64,000 nt of DNA from Moraxellaceae bacterium (GCA_004173455.1 SECL01000009.1:1-64000); one strand, 5' to 3'. Positions 47,301 through 55,319 are shown, counted from the first letter of the stretch. Notes: a model not told the origin generated them from the letters alone. Program-made: numbers and translations.

Positions 47301-47921
47301 GGCGTGTGGGATACTGGCCCCGGCATTGCACCCGAGCAACAGGCGCAACTTTTTGCTGAATTCCAGCGCGCGGGTCATACTTCGCCCTGGGGAGAACAGG
47401 GCATTGGGCTGGGACTGGCCATTGTGGAGCGCATGGCCAAACGGCTGAATCATCCAATCAGTTTTCATTCGCAGGTGGAGCGCGGCTCGTGCTTTATGCT
47501 GCAACTGCCCAGCGTTCCACCCCAACAGCAAATCCAAAGCCACCCTGTCCCGATGCAAAATACTCTGACCAGCCTAAAAGTGTTGTGTCTGGACAACGAT
47601 GCCACCATCTTGCAAGGCATGCAGTTGTTGCTGGACAAATGGAGCTGTCAGCTATTTTTGGCACAAACACCAGCACAGGCACAGCAAATATTAGCGACAG
47701 AATCCATTCAGGTATTGCTGATCGACCAGCATCTGGATACAGACATCGAAGGGCTAGAATTCCTGCTGCAATACAACCCCAGTAATCTGCCAGCCGCGCT
47801 GATTACCGCCGACAGTAATCCCGACCTGCCACACATTGTGAAACAACATGGCATTGTCCTGCTGAAAAAACCCCTGAAGCCCGCAGCCTTGCGTGCCTTT
47901 TTGGCAGGCATCGGTGCTTGA
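44370..47921 (+). CDS. crbS: Transporter-linked hybrid sensor kinase CrbS
   Basis: CrbS-type kinases join a sodium:solute-symporter-like domain to a histidine kinase and, with CrbR, switch on acetate uptake and activation. In about 1183 residues I see thirteen transmembrane helices (about 5-500), a linker with Ser-rich stretch, a PAS-like domain (about 670-780, VSVVDANMRLVAWNRRYLELF), the H-box FIAAASHDLLQPMHAARLF (His near 838), ATPase motifs NFVSNALRY, DTGPGIAPEQQ and GIGLGLAIVE, and a C-terminal receiver domain (from about 1070) with the acceptor Asp in LLIDQHLD. The ATG at 44370 is favoured because AAGGA lies 8 bases upstream; 44361 is also possible. It is divergent from the actP operon. 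Confidence 0.92.
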   Translation: MGSIMNSWLVIGVLAIYIAALFACAFFGEKYASRLSQHGRMLMFSLTLGVYCSSWTFYGAVGESVRNGIGFLPIYLGPLLFLWFAYDVWRRLGNIRQRQPISSIADFIAARYGKSGFLAALVTVLAVIAVLPYLALQLRAIALSTVVLLDQTENAAITTHGVLLLTALLAGIAMLFGTRHAVNGEQQGGLMVAVAFESAIKLLALIIVALFVLVFSQHPVAQIGRDIRMTFQQIQHQGLPSSFWTQTLLAGAAMICLPRQFHVAVVELKDKRYLKGARFWFSLYLVLMVLAIIPIASWALHMPSTILPIPDVAVLMLPVMHEQTWLALLAFIGGFSAATGMLLVATLALSIMLSNDLLLPALWRFNLLSRHDQRLSYWILVIRRLCIAMVMLLGFVVYRLLSDINQLSAFGLLAFSAVIQFAPALIGGLYWRGGSCHGVIIGLIAGFALWGYTLFWPAILRNMPSTHQEWALSLLYQGPWQQHWLKPESLLGFSSLDPLTHGVLWSLGLNLLLYIMMPKYKRLSIAEQIQTERFFEHDVYADETVSASSASVSSSNSHPSNGYLNNHAVSLQQLEQQTRLTIDDLIALSSRINGAQHTEAAFMQFAADHHLPFDKKMLADHRWWRFTEQYLASAVGAASARTLLTTVLMNNGLAVGQVVNILDQASQWQRFNQSLLMIMMDYMTQAVSVVDANMRLVAWNRRYLELFDYPEDFVYVGCPVADLIRYNAARGECGHGDVEEHIAKRIMWMRAGNPHEFERQRADGRIVEMRGHPISGGGFVTTYADITVFRHTEAMLEARVQDRTQQLERALREQQYARQQADLANTSKTRFIAAASHDLLQPMHAARLFAAALEHADLAAPEQETLQQLDRALHGAESIMTALLDIARLDGNGIKPNISEFALNDLLHDLQVQFQPTAEQRGLQLRVHPTRLWVKTDPQWLRRMLQNFVSNALRYTAQGRVIVGVLASGKQPECLRVGVWDTGPGIAPEQQAQLFAEFQRAGHTSPWGEQGIGLGLAIVERMAKRLNHPISFHSQVERGSCFMLQLPSVPPQQQIQSHPVPMQNTLTSLKVLCLDNDATILQGMQLLLDKWSCQLFLAQTPAQAQQILATESIQVLLIDQHLDTDIEGLEFLLQYNPSNLPAALITADSNPDLPHIVKQHGIVLLKKPLKPAALRAFLAGIGA

Positions 47922-48212
47922 GGCATGGCACTACAATTTCACAACAGTGTTAAACAAGCGCCAATTTGCCAATGGAATGTTTTTTAACCATTTAATCACT
48001 GTTTAAGCTGGCGTTAGATTTAAGTCCACTACAGAACAAGGCGGTTTGTGCCGATAAGCTCAAAGATATTCACGCATTATTTGGCCTTGTTGCTGAGCAA
48101 CAGCAGATGGCCTGTGAGGCTGCGCAATGTCCGAGGTCTTGTAATGCGCGTGTTGGTGTGAAGTTCCAAGCACCTGTTTTAATCATACTGTTTTAATCAT
48201 ACTGTTTTAACC
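47922..48212. other. Spacer between crbS and the unknown gene
   Basis: These 291 bp contain a stop-free frame on the plus strand from 47996 to 48196 (66 codons) without an ATG before 48107; it may be a gene remnant and ends inside the tandem repeat at 48174. No promoter is clear. Confidence 0.35.
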
Positions 48213-48215
48213 ATG
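48174..48215 (+). repeat. 14-bp repeat, three copies, ending at a start codon
   Basis: CTGTTTTAATCATA occurs twice exactly (48174-48187, 48188-48201), followed by a third copy CTGTTTTAACCATG with two changes (48202-48215), whose last three bases are the start codon of the next gene. Confidence 0.92.
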
Positions 48216-49004
48216 GATGATTCTGTCATGACTACTGTGAATTCCAGCAAATCCGATTTTAATTCGACCCAGCAGTTTTACCAGCAATACAGTGCCAATC
48301 ATTTTTTACCCAGCATTAACTGGCAATATATGTTTAGCCAAAACCAATTGTTACCGACGCAAGCACTGGCCTTGCAAACCATTTATCAGGTCACGGTGCC
48401 GTTGGCGCTCACCACGCTCAAACGCCTGAATATTGATATTTTTGCCGAACATGAAAAAAAACCGCAGGGTCTTGGCCTGTTTGACAAACTGCGCGCGCTT
48501 GAACCCAAACTGATCGAACATCTGGTAGATGCCTCCAAGCGCATGGATGAAAAAGTGCGCCACCTGATCTGGAGCATGATGCTGCGTGGTGGTGCGGTGC
48601 TGGCGTTTAAGGCATGGCTAGGCAAGGTCAAAAGCAGCGAAGACAGTATTGATATGGGTTATTTTAATGAGCTGGCTGACCTGCTCTGGCTACAAACCGA
48701 CCCGTATGCACTGGCAGAACAGTTTGCGGTTGACCCGCATGCCGAGCATGAGCACCTGTTCCTGTTTTATGAAGACCATGTGTTACTGGACCGCTTTAGC
48801 AATCTGGCTACGGCTGAGCTGTTTGTGAAACTGGGGCTGTATGATCCGGCATTTTTATGCCTGAATGATGAAAAAGTGCGCGATCATTTTGTACAAAAAG
48901 GCCTGATTAGCCAAAGTCAGGTGGATGACCTAATGGATTCACTTAATCCGCTCTTTACCGATATGCCGCAAAGTCGGCAACGGGTCGTGCATTTTTATCA
49001 TTGA
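48213..49004 (+). CDS. Unrecognised soluble protein inside the CrbS/CrbR locus
   Basis: I do not recognise these 263 residues. There is no signal peptide or transmembrane helix. The sequence looks mainly helical, with a central stretch ASKRMDEKVRHLIWSMMLRGGAVLAFKAWLGKV (about 109-141) and a region rich in acidic residues, His and aromatics (DPYALAEQFAVDPHAEHEHLFLFYEDH). Codon use is like its neighbours, so it is probably a real gene. It lies between crbS and crbR, ends at a strong terminator and may belong to acetate metabolism only by position. The start is uncertain: ATG 48213 lies within the third 14-bp repeat, and ATG 48228 is an alternative; neither has a good ribosome binding site. Confidence 0.7.
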   Translation: MDDSVMTTVNSSKSDFNSTQQFYQQYSANHFLPSINWQYMFSQNQLLPTQALALQTIYQVTVPLALTTLKRLNIDIFAEHEKKPQGLGLFDKLRALEPKLIEHLVDASKRMDEKVRHLIWSMMLRGGAVLAFKAWLGKVKSSEDSIDMGYFNELADLLWLQTDPYALAEQFAVDPHAEHEHLFLFYEDHVLLDRFSNLATAELFVKLGLYDPAFLCLNDEKVRDHFVQKGLISQSQVDDLMDSLNPLFTDMPQSRQRVVHFYH

Positions 49005-49074
49005 TGAAACCATGACGAGGCTTGGACAAAATCGTCTAATGAGTCAATCCAGTGCTTCATAGTGCAGATTCACT

Positions 49075-49113
49075 AAAAAGCCCGCCTATCAATGATGACA
49101 GGCGGGCTTTTTT
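49075..49113. terminator. Bidirectional terminator between the unknown gene and crbR
   Basis: AAAAAGCCCGCCT (49075-49087) pairs perfectly with AGGCGGGCTTTTT (49100-49112), with T-runs on both strands, so it serves both convergent genes. Confidence 0.95.
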
Positions 49114-49143
49114 AAACTTGGCTAAAATCATTAACCAAAACCA

Positions 49144-49791
49144 CTACAACTTCGGCTCATCCACATTCAGCGTACTAATCGCCAGCACCGCCTGCGTGCG
49201 GTTTTGTACACCCAGTTTTCTAAAAATGGCCGTGACATGCGCCTTAATGGTGGCTTCTGACACATCCAGCATGTAGGCAATTTGCTTGTTCAGTAAACCT
49301 TCTGCCACCATCATCAACACGCGGAACTGTTGCGGTGTCAGGGTTTTAATCCGTTCGGCAAAATCGGCTTCATCACGGGCGCGCGGGTCATTGCTGCTGA
49401 GTGGCAAATTGGGTGGTGACCAGGTATCGCCTGCCAGCACGGCATGTAATGCGTCACCAATATGCTGCGGCGGTGCCGACTTGGGAATATAGGCCACCGC
49501 GCCATGCGCCAATGATCGCTGAATCACGCTGATTTCCTCATGCGCAGACACTACCACAATCGGAATCGCCGGATATTGCGCCCGCACATGCACCAGCGCC
49601 GAAAAGCCCGATGCACCGGGCAAATGCAAGTCCAGCAATACCAGATCAGGCTCCGGGCCTTGTTCCAGCTGGCTATAAAACTCGGTGACCGAAGCGGTTT
49701 CGTGAATTTGTGCTTGTGGCAGGCTATAGCGCACCGCATGGATCAGCGCATGACGAAACAGCGGATGGTCATCAACAATCAGGATATTCAT
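49144..49791 (-). CDS. crbR: LuxR-family response regulator CrbR
   Basis: The 215 residues have an N-terminal receiver domain (ILIVDDHPLFRHAL, acceptor Asp in LVLLDLHLPG near residue 53, VVSAHEE) and a C-terminal LuxR-type helix-turn-helix (LTPQQFRVLMMVAEGLLNKQIAYMLDVSEATIKAHVTAIFRKLGVQNRTQAV). CrbR of Pseudomonas and Vibrio is phosphorylated through CrbS and activates acs and actP. The gene is between crbS and acs, which fits. I start at ATG 49791, preceded by GAGA. A small hairpin (ACCTAA/TTAGGT, 49804-49825) lies in the leader. Confidence 0.9.
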   Translation of the reverse strand: MNILIVDDHPLFRHALIHAVRYSLPQAQIHETASVTEFYSQLEQGPEPDLVLLDLHLPGASGFSALVHVRAQYPAIPIVVVSAHEEISVIQRSLAHGAVAYIPKSAPPQHIGDALHAVLAGDTWSPPNLPLSSNDPRARDEADFAERIKTLTPQQFRVLMMVAEGLLNKQIAYMLDVSEATIKAHVTAIFRKLGVQNRTQAVLAISTLNVDEPKL

Positions 49792-49879
49792 AGAGTTCTC
49801 AACACCTAACATCCTTATTTTAGGTTAAGCCCTGCGTTATGGTGGTTGTGCTCAGATCCAGCATTTACTTATCGCATGA

Positions 49880-49919
49880 TGTGGCGCATAAGCTAAGGCT
49901 TTGCTTACCTTATGCCACA
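49880..49919 (-). other. Stem-loop between acs and crbR
   Basis: TGTGGCGCATAAG (49880-49892) pairs with CTTATGCCACA (49909-49919) apart from a two-base bulge. No T-run follows, so it may be the 3' end structure of acs mRNA or allow partial read-through into crbR. Confidence 0.55.
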
Positions 49920-49931
49920 AAAATTGTTTTT

Positions 49932-51881
49932 TCAACGTACTTCAGTACAAACCGTTGCAATCAGCTGATCCACCACGCTTGGATCGGCCAGCGTGGAAAT
50001 ATCACCTAGCGTATCCAGCTCATTGGCGGCAATCTTGCGCAGAATCCGCCGCATGATTTTGCCAGAACGGGTTTTTGGCAAGGACGGTGCCCAGTGAATG
50101 GCATCCGGGGTGGCAATCGGGCCAATCTCACGGCGCACCCAGTCACGCAGCTCTTTGCGCAAGTCTTCGGTTGGTGTCACATCCGCCTGCAAGGTCACAT
50201 AGGCACAAATACCCTGCCCCTTAATCTCGTGCGGCATGCCCACCACGGCTGCTTCGGCCACCGCAGCATGGGCCACCAGTGCGCTTTCGACTTCAGCCGT
50301 ACCCAGACGGTGGCCGGAGACGTTGAGCACATCATCGACACGACCGGTTATCCAGTAATAGCCGTCTTTATCGCGTTTGGCACCGTCACCAGTAAAGTAC
50401 ATGCCATTAAAGGTCGAAAAATAGGTGTCAATAAAACGCTGATGATCGCCATATACCGTGCGCATCTGACCCGGCCAGGAGTCAATTAATACCAGATTGC
50501 CCTCACATTCGCCGTCCAGAATGTTGCCTTCACCATCGACAATCGCTGGTTGCACGCCATAGAACGGCTTGGTCGCAGAACCGGGCTTGAGTGGCGTAGC
50601 ACCGGGAATGGGGGAAATCAGAATGCCACCGGTTTCGGTTTGCCACCAGGTATCCACAATCGGGCAACGGCCTTCACCCACCACATTGTAATACCATGAC
50701 CAGGCTTCGGGGTTGATCGGCTCACCCACCGAACCCAGCAGGCGTAAGCTATGGCGGTCACTTTCACGCACATAATGGTCACCTTCGCGCATCATGGAAC
50801 GAATGGCAGTTGGCGCGGTGTACAAAATCGTCACGTCATGCTTATCAATGATTTGGCCAATCCGCGCCCAGGTTGGGTATTGCGGCACACCTTCAAACAT
50901 GACCGTGGTGGTGCCATTGGCCAGCGGGCCGTACAGCAGGTAGCTGTGCCCGGTAATCCAGCCCACATCAGCAGTACACCAGTACACATCATCGGCGCGA
51001 ATATCAAACACTTCGCGGAACGTGGTGGCGGCATACACCAGATAGCCACCGGTGGTGTGCAAGACACCCTTGGGCTTGCCGGTAGACCCTGAGGTGTACA
51101 AAATAAACAGTGGCGCTTCGGCATCCATCGGTTCTGGCGGGCAGTCTTCATTCACCTCGGCAATCGCTTCGTGATACCAGATGTCACGACCTGCCTGCAT
51201 TGGGGTCGGATGCTCAGTGTGATAGACCGTAATCACGCTGGTCACGCCTGTCGTGCCCGGCATTTGTAGCGCCGCGTCCACATTGGTTTTTAGCGGAACT
51301 GTCTTGCCGCCACGCAGCCCTTCATTGGCAGTAATCACCACACTGGACTGACTGTCTTCAATCCGGCTGGCCAGCGAGTCCGGTGAAAAACCACCAAACA
51401 CCACACAATGCACCGCCCCGATCCGGGTACAGGCCAGCATGGCAATCGCCGCTTCAGGGATCATGGGCATATACAGGGTCACACGGTCGCCTTTTTTAAC
51501 ACCCTGTTTTTTGAGCACATTGGCAAAACGACAAACTTCCTGATACAGCGCACGGAATGAAATAATTTTATGCTGCGACGGATGGTCACCTTCCCAGATG
51601 ATGGCTGGCTTGTCGGGATGATTGGCCACATGCCGATCCAGACAATTGGCCGACACATTAAGCTGGCCGTCAGCAAACCATTCCACATGGAAATTGTCTT
51701 TATCAAAAGACACATCACGCACAGTGGTAAATGGCTTGATCCAGTCAATCGATTGCGCCTGTTCACGCCAGAACTGCGCATTGTCTGTTACCGAGTGCTG
51801 ATACTTGGCGGCATACTGCTCAGCCGTGGTGCGAGCCTGTTTTAAAAAACTCTCGGGAACAGGATAAACTTGTTGTGACAT
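49932..51881 (-). CDS. acs: Acetyl-CoA synthetase
   Basis: Acs activates acetate to acetyl-CoA through acetyl-AMP. The 649 residues match the family. The P-loop [19 protein letters not shown], the adenylate site ([13 protein letters not shown]), the hinge [18 protein letters not shown] and the C-terminal [15 protein letters not shown] with the regulatory lysine K608, the site of inhibitory acetylation in homologues, are all present. It works with ActP uptake and CrbS/CrbR control in this locus. Its upstream region carries seven 14-bp units each opening with TTTAAA or a variant. Confidence 0.97.
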   Translation of the reverse strand: MSQQVYPVPESFLKQARTTAEQYAAKYQHSVTDNAQFWREQAQSIDWIKPFTTVRDVSFDKDNFHVEWFADGQLNVSANCLDRHVANHPDKPAIIWEGDHPSQHKIISFRALYQEVCRFANVLKKQGVKKGDRVTLYMPMIPEAAIAMLACTRIGAVHCVVFGGFSPDSLASRIEDSQSSVVITANEGLRGGKTVPLKTNVDAALQMPGTTGVTSVITVYHTEHPTPMQAGRDIWYHEAIAEVNEDCPPEPMDAEAPLFILYTSGSTGKPKGVLHTTGGYLVYAATTFREVFDIRADDVYWCTADVGWITGHSYLLYGPLANGTTTVMFEGVPQYPTWARIGQIIDKHDVTILYTAPTAIRSMMREGDHYVRESDRHSLRLLGSVGEPINPEAWSWYYNVVGEGRCPIVDTWWQTETGGILISPIPGATPLKPGSATKPFYGVQPAIVDGEGNILDGECEGNLVLIDSWPGQMRTVYGDHQRFIDTYFSTFNGMYFTGDGAKRDKDGYYWITGRVDDVLNVSGHRLGTAEVESALVAHAAVAEAAVVGMPHEIKGQGICAYVTLQADVTPTEDLRKELRDWVRREIGPIATPDAIHWAPSLPKTRSGKIMRRILRKIAANELDTLGDISTLADPSVVDQLIATVCTEVR

Positions 51882-51966
51882 GATAACTTCCTTGCAAAAT
51901 TCTGTTTTGATGGCATGTAGCCGGATGGGCTTTTTGAACCTAAACCAAACGCGGTGAATCTGTTGT

Positions 51967-52064
51967 TTTAAAGCCCTGATTTTAAAGACGTGGTTTTAGC
52001 AACATCACTTTAAAAATACGTTTTTAAAAACCCAATTCTAAAAACCTGCCTTTAAACATGACAC
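51967..52064. repeat. Seven degenerate 14-bp units upstream of acs
   Basis: TTTAAA occurs exactly at 51967, 51981, 52009, 52023 and 52051; the two missing positions in the 14-bp register, 51995 and 52037, read TTTAGC and TCTAAA. So seven successive 14-bp units each open with TTTAAA or a one- or two-base variant, while the other eight bases vary. The array begins 86 bp upstream of the acs start codon. Confidence 0.8.
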
Positions 52065-52436
52065 TGAAACCTGATGCCTTTTACCGCCGATCGTTGAAAC
52101 TGGATACGTCTAAAAATAGCCAGCCCGAGTATTGCAATCTGTTGAATGGCCTGACAATCATGCTTTGGTAGTAGGCCAGAGATTAAACCTAGCTGCTTGG
52201 GTAACCGCACCGTGTTTTAAATCATCAGGAACACTGTTGTTGCGCTTGGCCTTAAAGTAGTGCAAAAGCGACGGCGCTACCAGTGCGATTTGTAAGATAT
52301 TGCATGAGATTTTCTGCCAATCTGGTTTTTTAAATTCTACAAACAGACACTTAACGCATGGCTGAAAGATATGGCCTGCTTATTGCTTAATCAAACCTAT
52401 AACAATGACAATTTGTGATAACCATAAATTGCGCAG

Positions 52437-52464
52437 TCGCCTCTCAATCGGGGCGATTTTTTTT
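52437..52464 (+). terminator. Plus-strand terminator without an assigned gene
   Basis: TCGCC (52437-52441) pairs with GGCGA (52452-52456) and is followed by eight T. The stem is short but the T-run is complete. No plus-strand gene lies within 4 kb upstream, so it either ends an unannotated small RNA or stops antisense transcription. Confidence 0.55.
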
Positions 52465-52501
52465 GCAAAAAAAACCGTAACGCCTGACTAGGGTTACGGT
52501 T
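52465..52501 (-). terminator. Terminator of dcaP
   Basis: On the minus strand AACCGTAAC and GTTACGGTT form a perfect 9-bp stem (52493-52501 with 52473-52481) followed by a run of T. It lies about 50 bp after the stop codon. The 3' side of the repeat GGTTAC (three copies, 52492-52509) forms part of the stem. Confidence 0.85.
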
Positions 52502-52548
52502 ACGGTTACGGCCAAGGAGAACTTTGAACATAGTTGTTGGAACTGAAC

Positions 52549-54000
52549 CTAGAAGTTATAGCGCGCCATCAGGTTAATGTGCGATTGCTGGCCTTCATCA
52601 CCATTAAACACTTCACGGTTGCCGTAGGTATACTCACCGCCCAGATCAATGCTGGACACCGGCTTGTAAAACAGGTTTAAGGAAGCCTGTTTGAGCTCAC
52701 GGTTGGCGCCCGGATTGGCAATGGCAAACTGGCTATTGTCCTTAAAATCCACCCAGCTTAAGGCCAATGTACTGCGCATTTTGGGGTTAAATGTATGGGT
52801 CAGGCCAAGCTGCGCACTGTTGTATTCATCAAAATACAGCTCGCCGGTCGCGGCATTGACCGAAAATCCGGTGCCAGTACCATAGTTAAAATTGCCATCG
52901 CCTTTGACATGAAAAAACTGCCCCATGACCTTGTTGGCAGCATCCAGTTGATACCACGCGCCCGCGGCTGCGCCATAGCCAGTTTTTTCATCGGTACGGT
53001 TCTGGGTCTGGCCATTGACCGTGCTGGTGGCCACGCCACGTTTTTCATGCAACATGCCGCGCACAGCAAAAGCCCCTTTACTGTCAGCCAGCTTGTGCTC
53101 AAACCGGCCTACCAGCACTGGGAGGCGCGAGTCGGCACCGCTATTTTCCTCCGCAGTGACCGTTAGGCTGTTGCTTGGATTTAAAGGATAGGTGTAGCGG
53201 ATCTGTGGCGCACGGCGGATGGAAGCCCCTACCACCCAGTTAAAATCCACGGTTTCGGCGGTATATTCCGTACCGGCAAATGGCGACCAGGTTTGTCCGA
53301 GCAACCAGTTGCCACTGGTCAAATAGGCATGGCGAATGCGAAAGGTGGCGCTGCCCGTGCCGCCATTGCCCCAGAAATCACCTTCTATTTTGCCCCCCAC
53401 ATCGCCAATGGCCGTTGGGGTTTTAAAATCCACCCCAATACGGGTCACTGCCGTAGTAAAGGCGGTCTTGTTTTCAACCGGATCACTGCTGTCCAGTGGC
53501 TGGGTATGCAGGTTGCTGAATTTGCCGCTAGGCTGCCCCTTAAAGTCATGCAGCATGTCAACACGAATAAAGCCATACAGCTTGGCGGCTGTTTTGCCAT
53601 CCGGTAACACCGCCCAGCCATCCGCAGTGCGGCTCACCGGAACAGCAGACATCGGCTGGCCAGCCTTGGCACTTTGGGACGGGGCAATACTGGCGCTGGC
53701 AGGCTGCACGGTGGTGGCTTGCAGGGCAGAACTGCCGCCGCTATTCATGGTTGGGGCAGCAGTCTGGCTAGTGTTTGCACGAGTTTGCTGTTGCACGCTC
53801 AGTTGCTGCACCATCTGCTTGAGTGCGTCAACTTCCTGTCGCAAGGCGGCAATTTCGGCCTGATCATTATTACTGCCATTTGGTGTTGCTGCTTGACTGA
53901 TGCCACATACACTGGCGGCCATCAGGGCAGATACCAACACGCTAAGTGTCTTTACCGAAGGTGTCTTTACCGCGCGTACATGGGTTTTTAATACTTTCAT
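52549..54000 (-). CDS. dcaP: DcaP-like outer-membrane porin
   Basis: The 483 residues have a signal peptide with a long n-region (cleavage near SQAA at 35-38), a coiled-coil segment (about 45-75, EIAALRQEVDALKQMVQQLSV) that trimerises DcaP porins, a Ser/Ala/Gln-rich linker, and a beta-barrel ending in the aromatic signature LMARYNF. DcaP porins of Acinetobacter take up dicarboxylic acids and other small negatively charged molecules. A 15-bp tandem duplication lies within the signal sequence. The gene is single, with its own terminator. Confidence 0.88.
   Translation of the reverse strand: MKVLKTHVRAVKTPSVKTLSVLVSALMAASVCGISQAATPNGSNNDQAEIAALRQEVDALKQMVQQLSVQQQTRANTSQTAAPTMNSGGSSALQATTVQPASASIAPSQSAKAGQPMSAVPVSRTADGWAVLPDGKTAAKLYGFIRVDMLHDFKGQPSGKFSNLHTQPLDSSDPVENKTAFTTAVTRIGVDFKTPTAIGDVGGKIEGDFWGNGGTGSATFRIRHAYLTSGNWLLGQTWSPFAGTEYTAETVDFNWVVGASIRRAPQIRYTYPLNPSNSLTVTAEENSGADSRLPVLVGRFEHKLADSKGAFAVRGMLHEKRGVATSTVNGQTQNRTDEKTGYGAAAGAWYQLDAANKVMGQFFHVKGDGNFNYGTGTGFSVNAATGELYFDEYNSAQLGLTHTFNPKMRSTLALSWVDFKDNSQFAIANPGANRELKQASLNLFYKPVSSIDLGGEYTYGNREVFNGDEGQQSHINLMARYNF
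53946..53975 (-). repeat. 15-bp tandem duplication in the dcaP signal sequence
   Basis: GTGTCTTTACCG occurs at 53946 and 53961, period 15 and in frame. It encodes the repeated VKT-x-S motif (AVKTPSVKTLS) at residues 10-20. Confidence 0.8.
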
Positions 54001-54215
54001 TGCTTACATCCTTGCGTTGTTTTATCACTTTCGCCAATCACGCTTCCCCAAAAAGCAGGATGCCGTCATTGGCTGTTGTTATGATTGATCCTGTGCGTAA
54101 TGCTTTTTTAATATATAAGTTCTTATAATTATTACTATTCACCCAAAGTATTAGATGCATGATGAATTGGGGCAGCATTAAAATACGCAACGTCACACAA
54201 TTTCACCCCACATTC

Positions 54216-54231
54216 GGGCACTATAATGCCC
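54216..54231 (+). promoter_or_regulatory. Promoter -10 box of mscS inside a palindrome
   Basis: A perfect TATAAT (54222-54227) lies within GGGCA-CTATAA-TGCCC. No good -35 box is found at 16-18 bp. Transcription would start near 54234, so the start codon at 54258, not the in-frame ATG at 54159, is the real one. Confidence 0.55.
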
Positions 54232-54257
54232 TGTTATTTATCCGGAAAAAATCCAGC

Positions 54258-55316
54258 ATGGCCGAACAGACATTCCGCGAAGCAAGTGAAAATACAGCCG
54301 ATGCCATTAGTGATGCCACGCAGGCCACGGCCATGTTTGCACAAAAAGCAGGACAGGCGACCACCCACAAAGTGATTGAAAAAGCCACTGAATACAAAGA
54401 CGTATACACCACCATCAATGAAATGGTGCATCATTTTTGGGAGCGGGTGCCTTATCTGCTGATTGCGCTGGTGGTGTTTCTGTTTTTTTGGCTGGTGGCC
54501 AAGCTGTTCAAGTTTTTTATGAACAAGGTGCTGTCTAACCGTTTGCAAAACAAAAAAAACCTGACCACCGTACTTAACCGAATTGGTGGCATCCTGATTG
54601 TGTTTGTGGGCTTTATGATTGCGCTGGTAATCGCCATTCCGGGCTTTAAAGCCGGACAACTGGTCAGTGCGCTTGGGATTGGATCGGTGGCCATTGGTTT
54701 TGCCTTTAAGGATATTTTTCAAAACCTGCTGTCGGGTATCTTAATTTTGCTGGGCGAACCGTTTCGGATTGGTGACTCGATTATCGTCAACGGCATGGAA
54801 GGCACCGTAGAAGACATTCAGGTGCGCGCCACTTTTCTGCGCTCCTACGATGGCCGCCGGCTGGTGATTCCCAATGCCAACGTGTACACCAGCGCCATTA
54901 CGGTCAATACCGCCTACACCCAGCGCCGTTGCGAGTTTGTGGTCGGCATTGGCTATGACGATGATGTCAACAAGGCCAAGCAGATTATTATTGAAATTTT
55001 AAACAATGACCGTCTGGTGCTCTCTCAACCCGCATTTACCGTCATTATGACCGCGCTGGCCGATTTTTCGGTTAACCTGACCGTACGCTGGTGGATTAAT
55101 ACGCAGGAAACCAATATCGGCGACTCGGTGAGCGAAATTCAGGAAAAGGTCAAAGAGTCGTTTACTGAACAAGGGATTAATATTCCTTATCCGATTCAGG
55201 AACTCAAAATGGCCAGCAATAGCGCCGCACTGCCCTTGCAGCCAGTACTTATGCCTGTACAGACTGATACGCCCTTGCAGCCTGAAATAAAGACACCACC
55301 ACCGCAGACGCCCTGA
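54258..55316 (+). CDS. mscS: Small-conductance mechanosensitive channel
   Basis: MscS opens under membrane tension to release solutes in osmotic downshock. From the ATG at 54258 the protein has 352 residues: a charged N-terminal helix, two or three transmembrane helices (about 60-85 and 105-130), and the pore helix VSALGIGSVAIGFAFKDIFQNLLSGILILLGEPFRIGD, which is the TM3 signature. The beta domain (IIVNGMEGTVEDIQVRATFLRSYDGRRLVIPNA) follows. The N-terminus differs from E. coli MscS by a longer amphipathic lead (about 55 residues). The tail is Pro-rich. It ends only 3 bp from the convergent rsmE, and no terminator is visible between them. Confidence 0.9.
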   Translation: MAEQTFREASENTADAISDATQATAMFAQKAGQATTHKVIEKATEYKDVYTTINEMVHHFWERVPYLLIALVVFLFFWLVAKLFKFFMNKVLSNRLQNKKNLTTVLNRIGGILIVFVGFMIALVIAIPGFKAGQLVSALGIGSVAIGFAFKDIFQNLLSGILILLGEPFRIGDSIIVNGMEGTVEDIQVRATFLRSYDGRRLVIPNANVYTSAITVNTAYTQRRCEFVVGIGYDDDVNKAKQIIIEILNNDRLVLSQPAFTVIMTALADFSVNLTVRWWINTQETNIGDSVSEIQEKVKESFTEQGINIPYPIQELKMASNSAALPLQPVLMPVQTDTPLQPEIKTPPPQTP

Positions 55317-55319
55317 CGC

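Larger units (their letters stand above)
51882..52548. promoter_or_regulatory. 667-bp region upstream of acs and downstream of dcaP
   Basis: No gene is supported here. The acs leader is expected at the left. It contains the 14-bp periodic array at 51967-52064, an inverted repeat TGGCCT/AGGCCA (52147-52178), a plus-strand terminator (52437-52464) without an obvious gene in front of it, and the dcaP terminator. A short frame of 37 codons starts with ATG at about 52058 on the plus strand and has no ribosome binding site. The plus-strand terminator leaves room for a small RNA. Confidence 0.5.

Noticed and set aside
52492..52509. Telomere-like GGTTAC repeats
   Set aside because: The three hexamers are explained as part of the dcaP terminator stem and its extension; too few for a functional repeat array.
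54159..54257. Longer N-terminus for the mechanosensitive channel
   Set aside because: The upstream in-frame ATG lies before the only TATAAT box, and the extra residues are unlike the family.
54234..54722. 162-codon frame opposite mscS
   Set aside because: It is antisense to a well supported gene, is rich in His/Gln/Lys and has no recognisable features.
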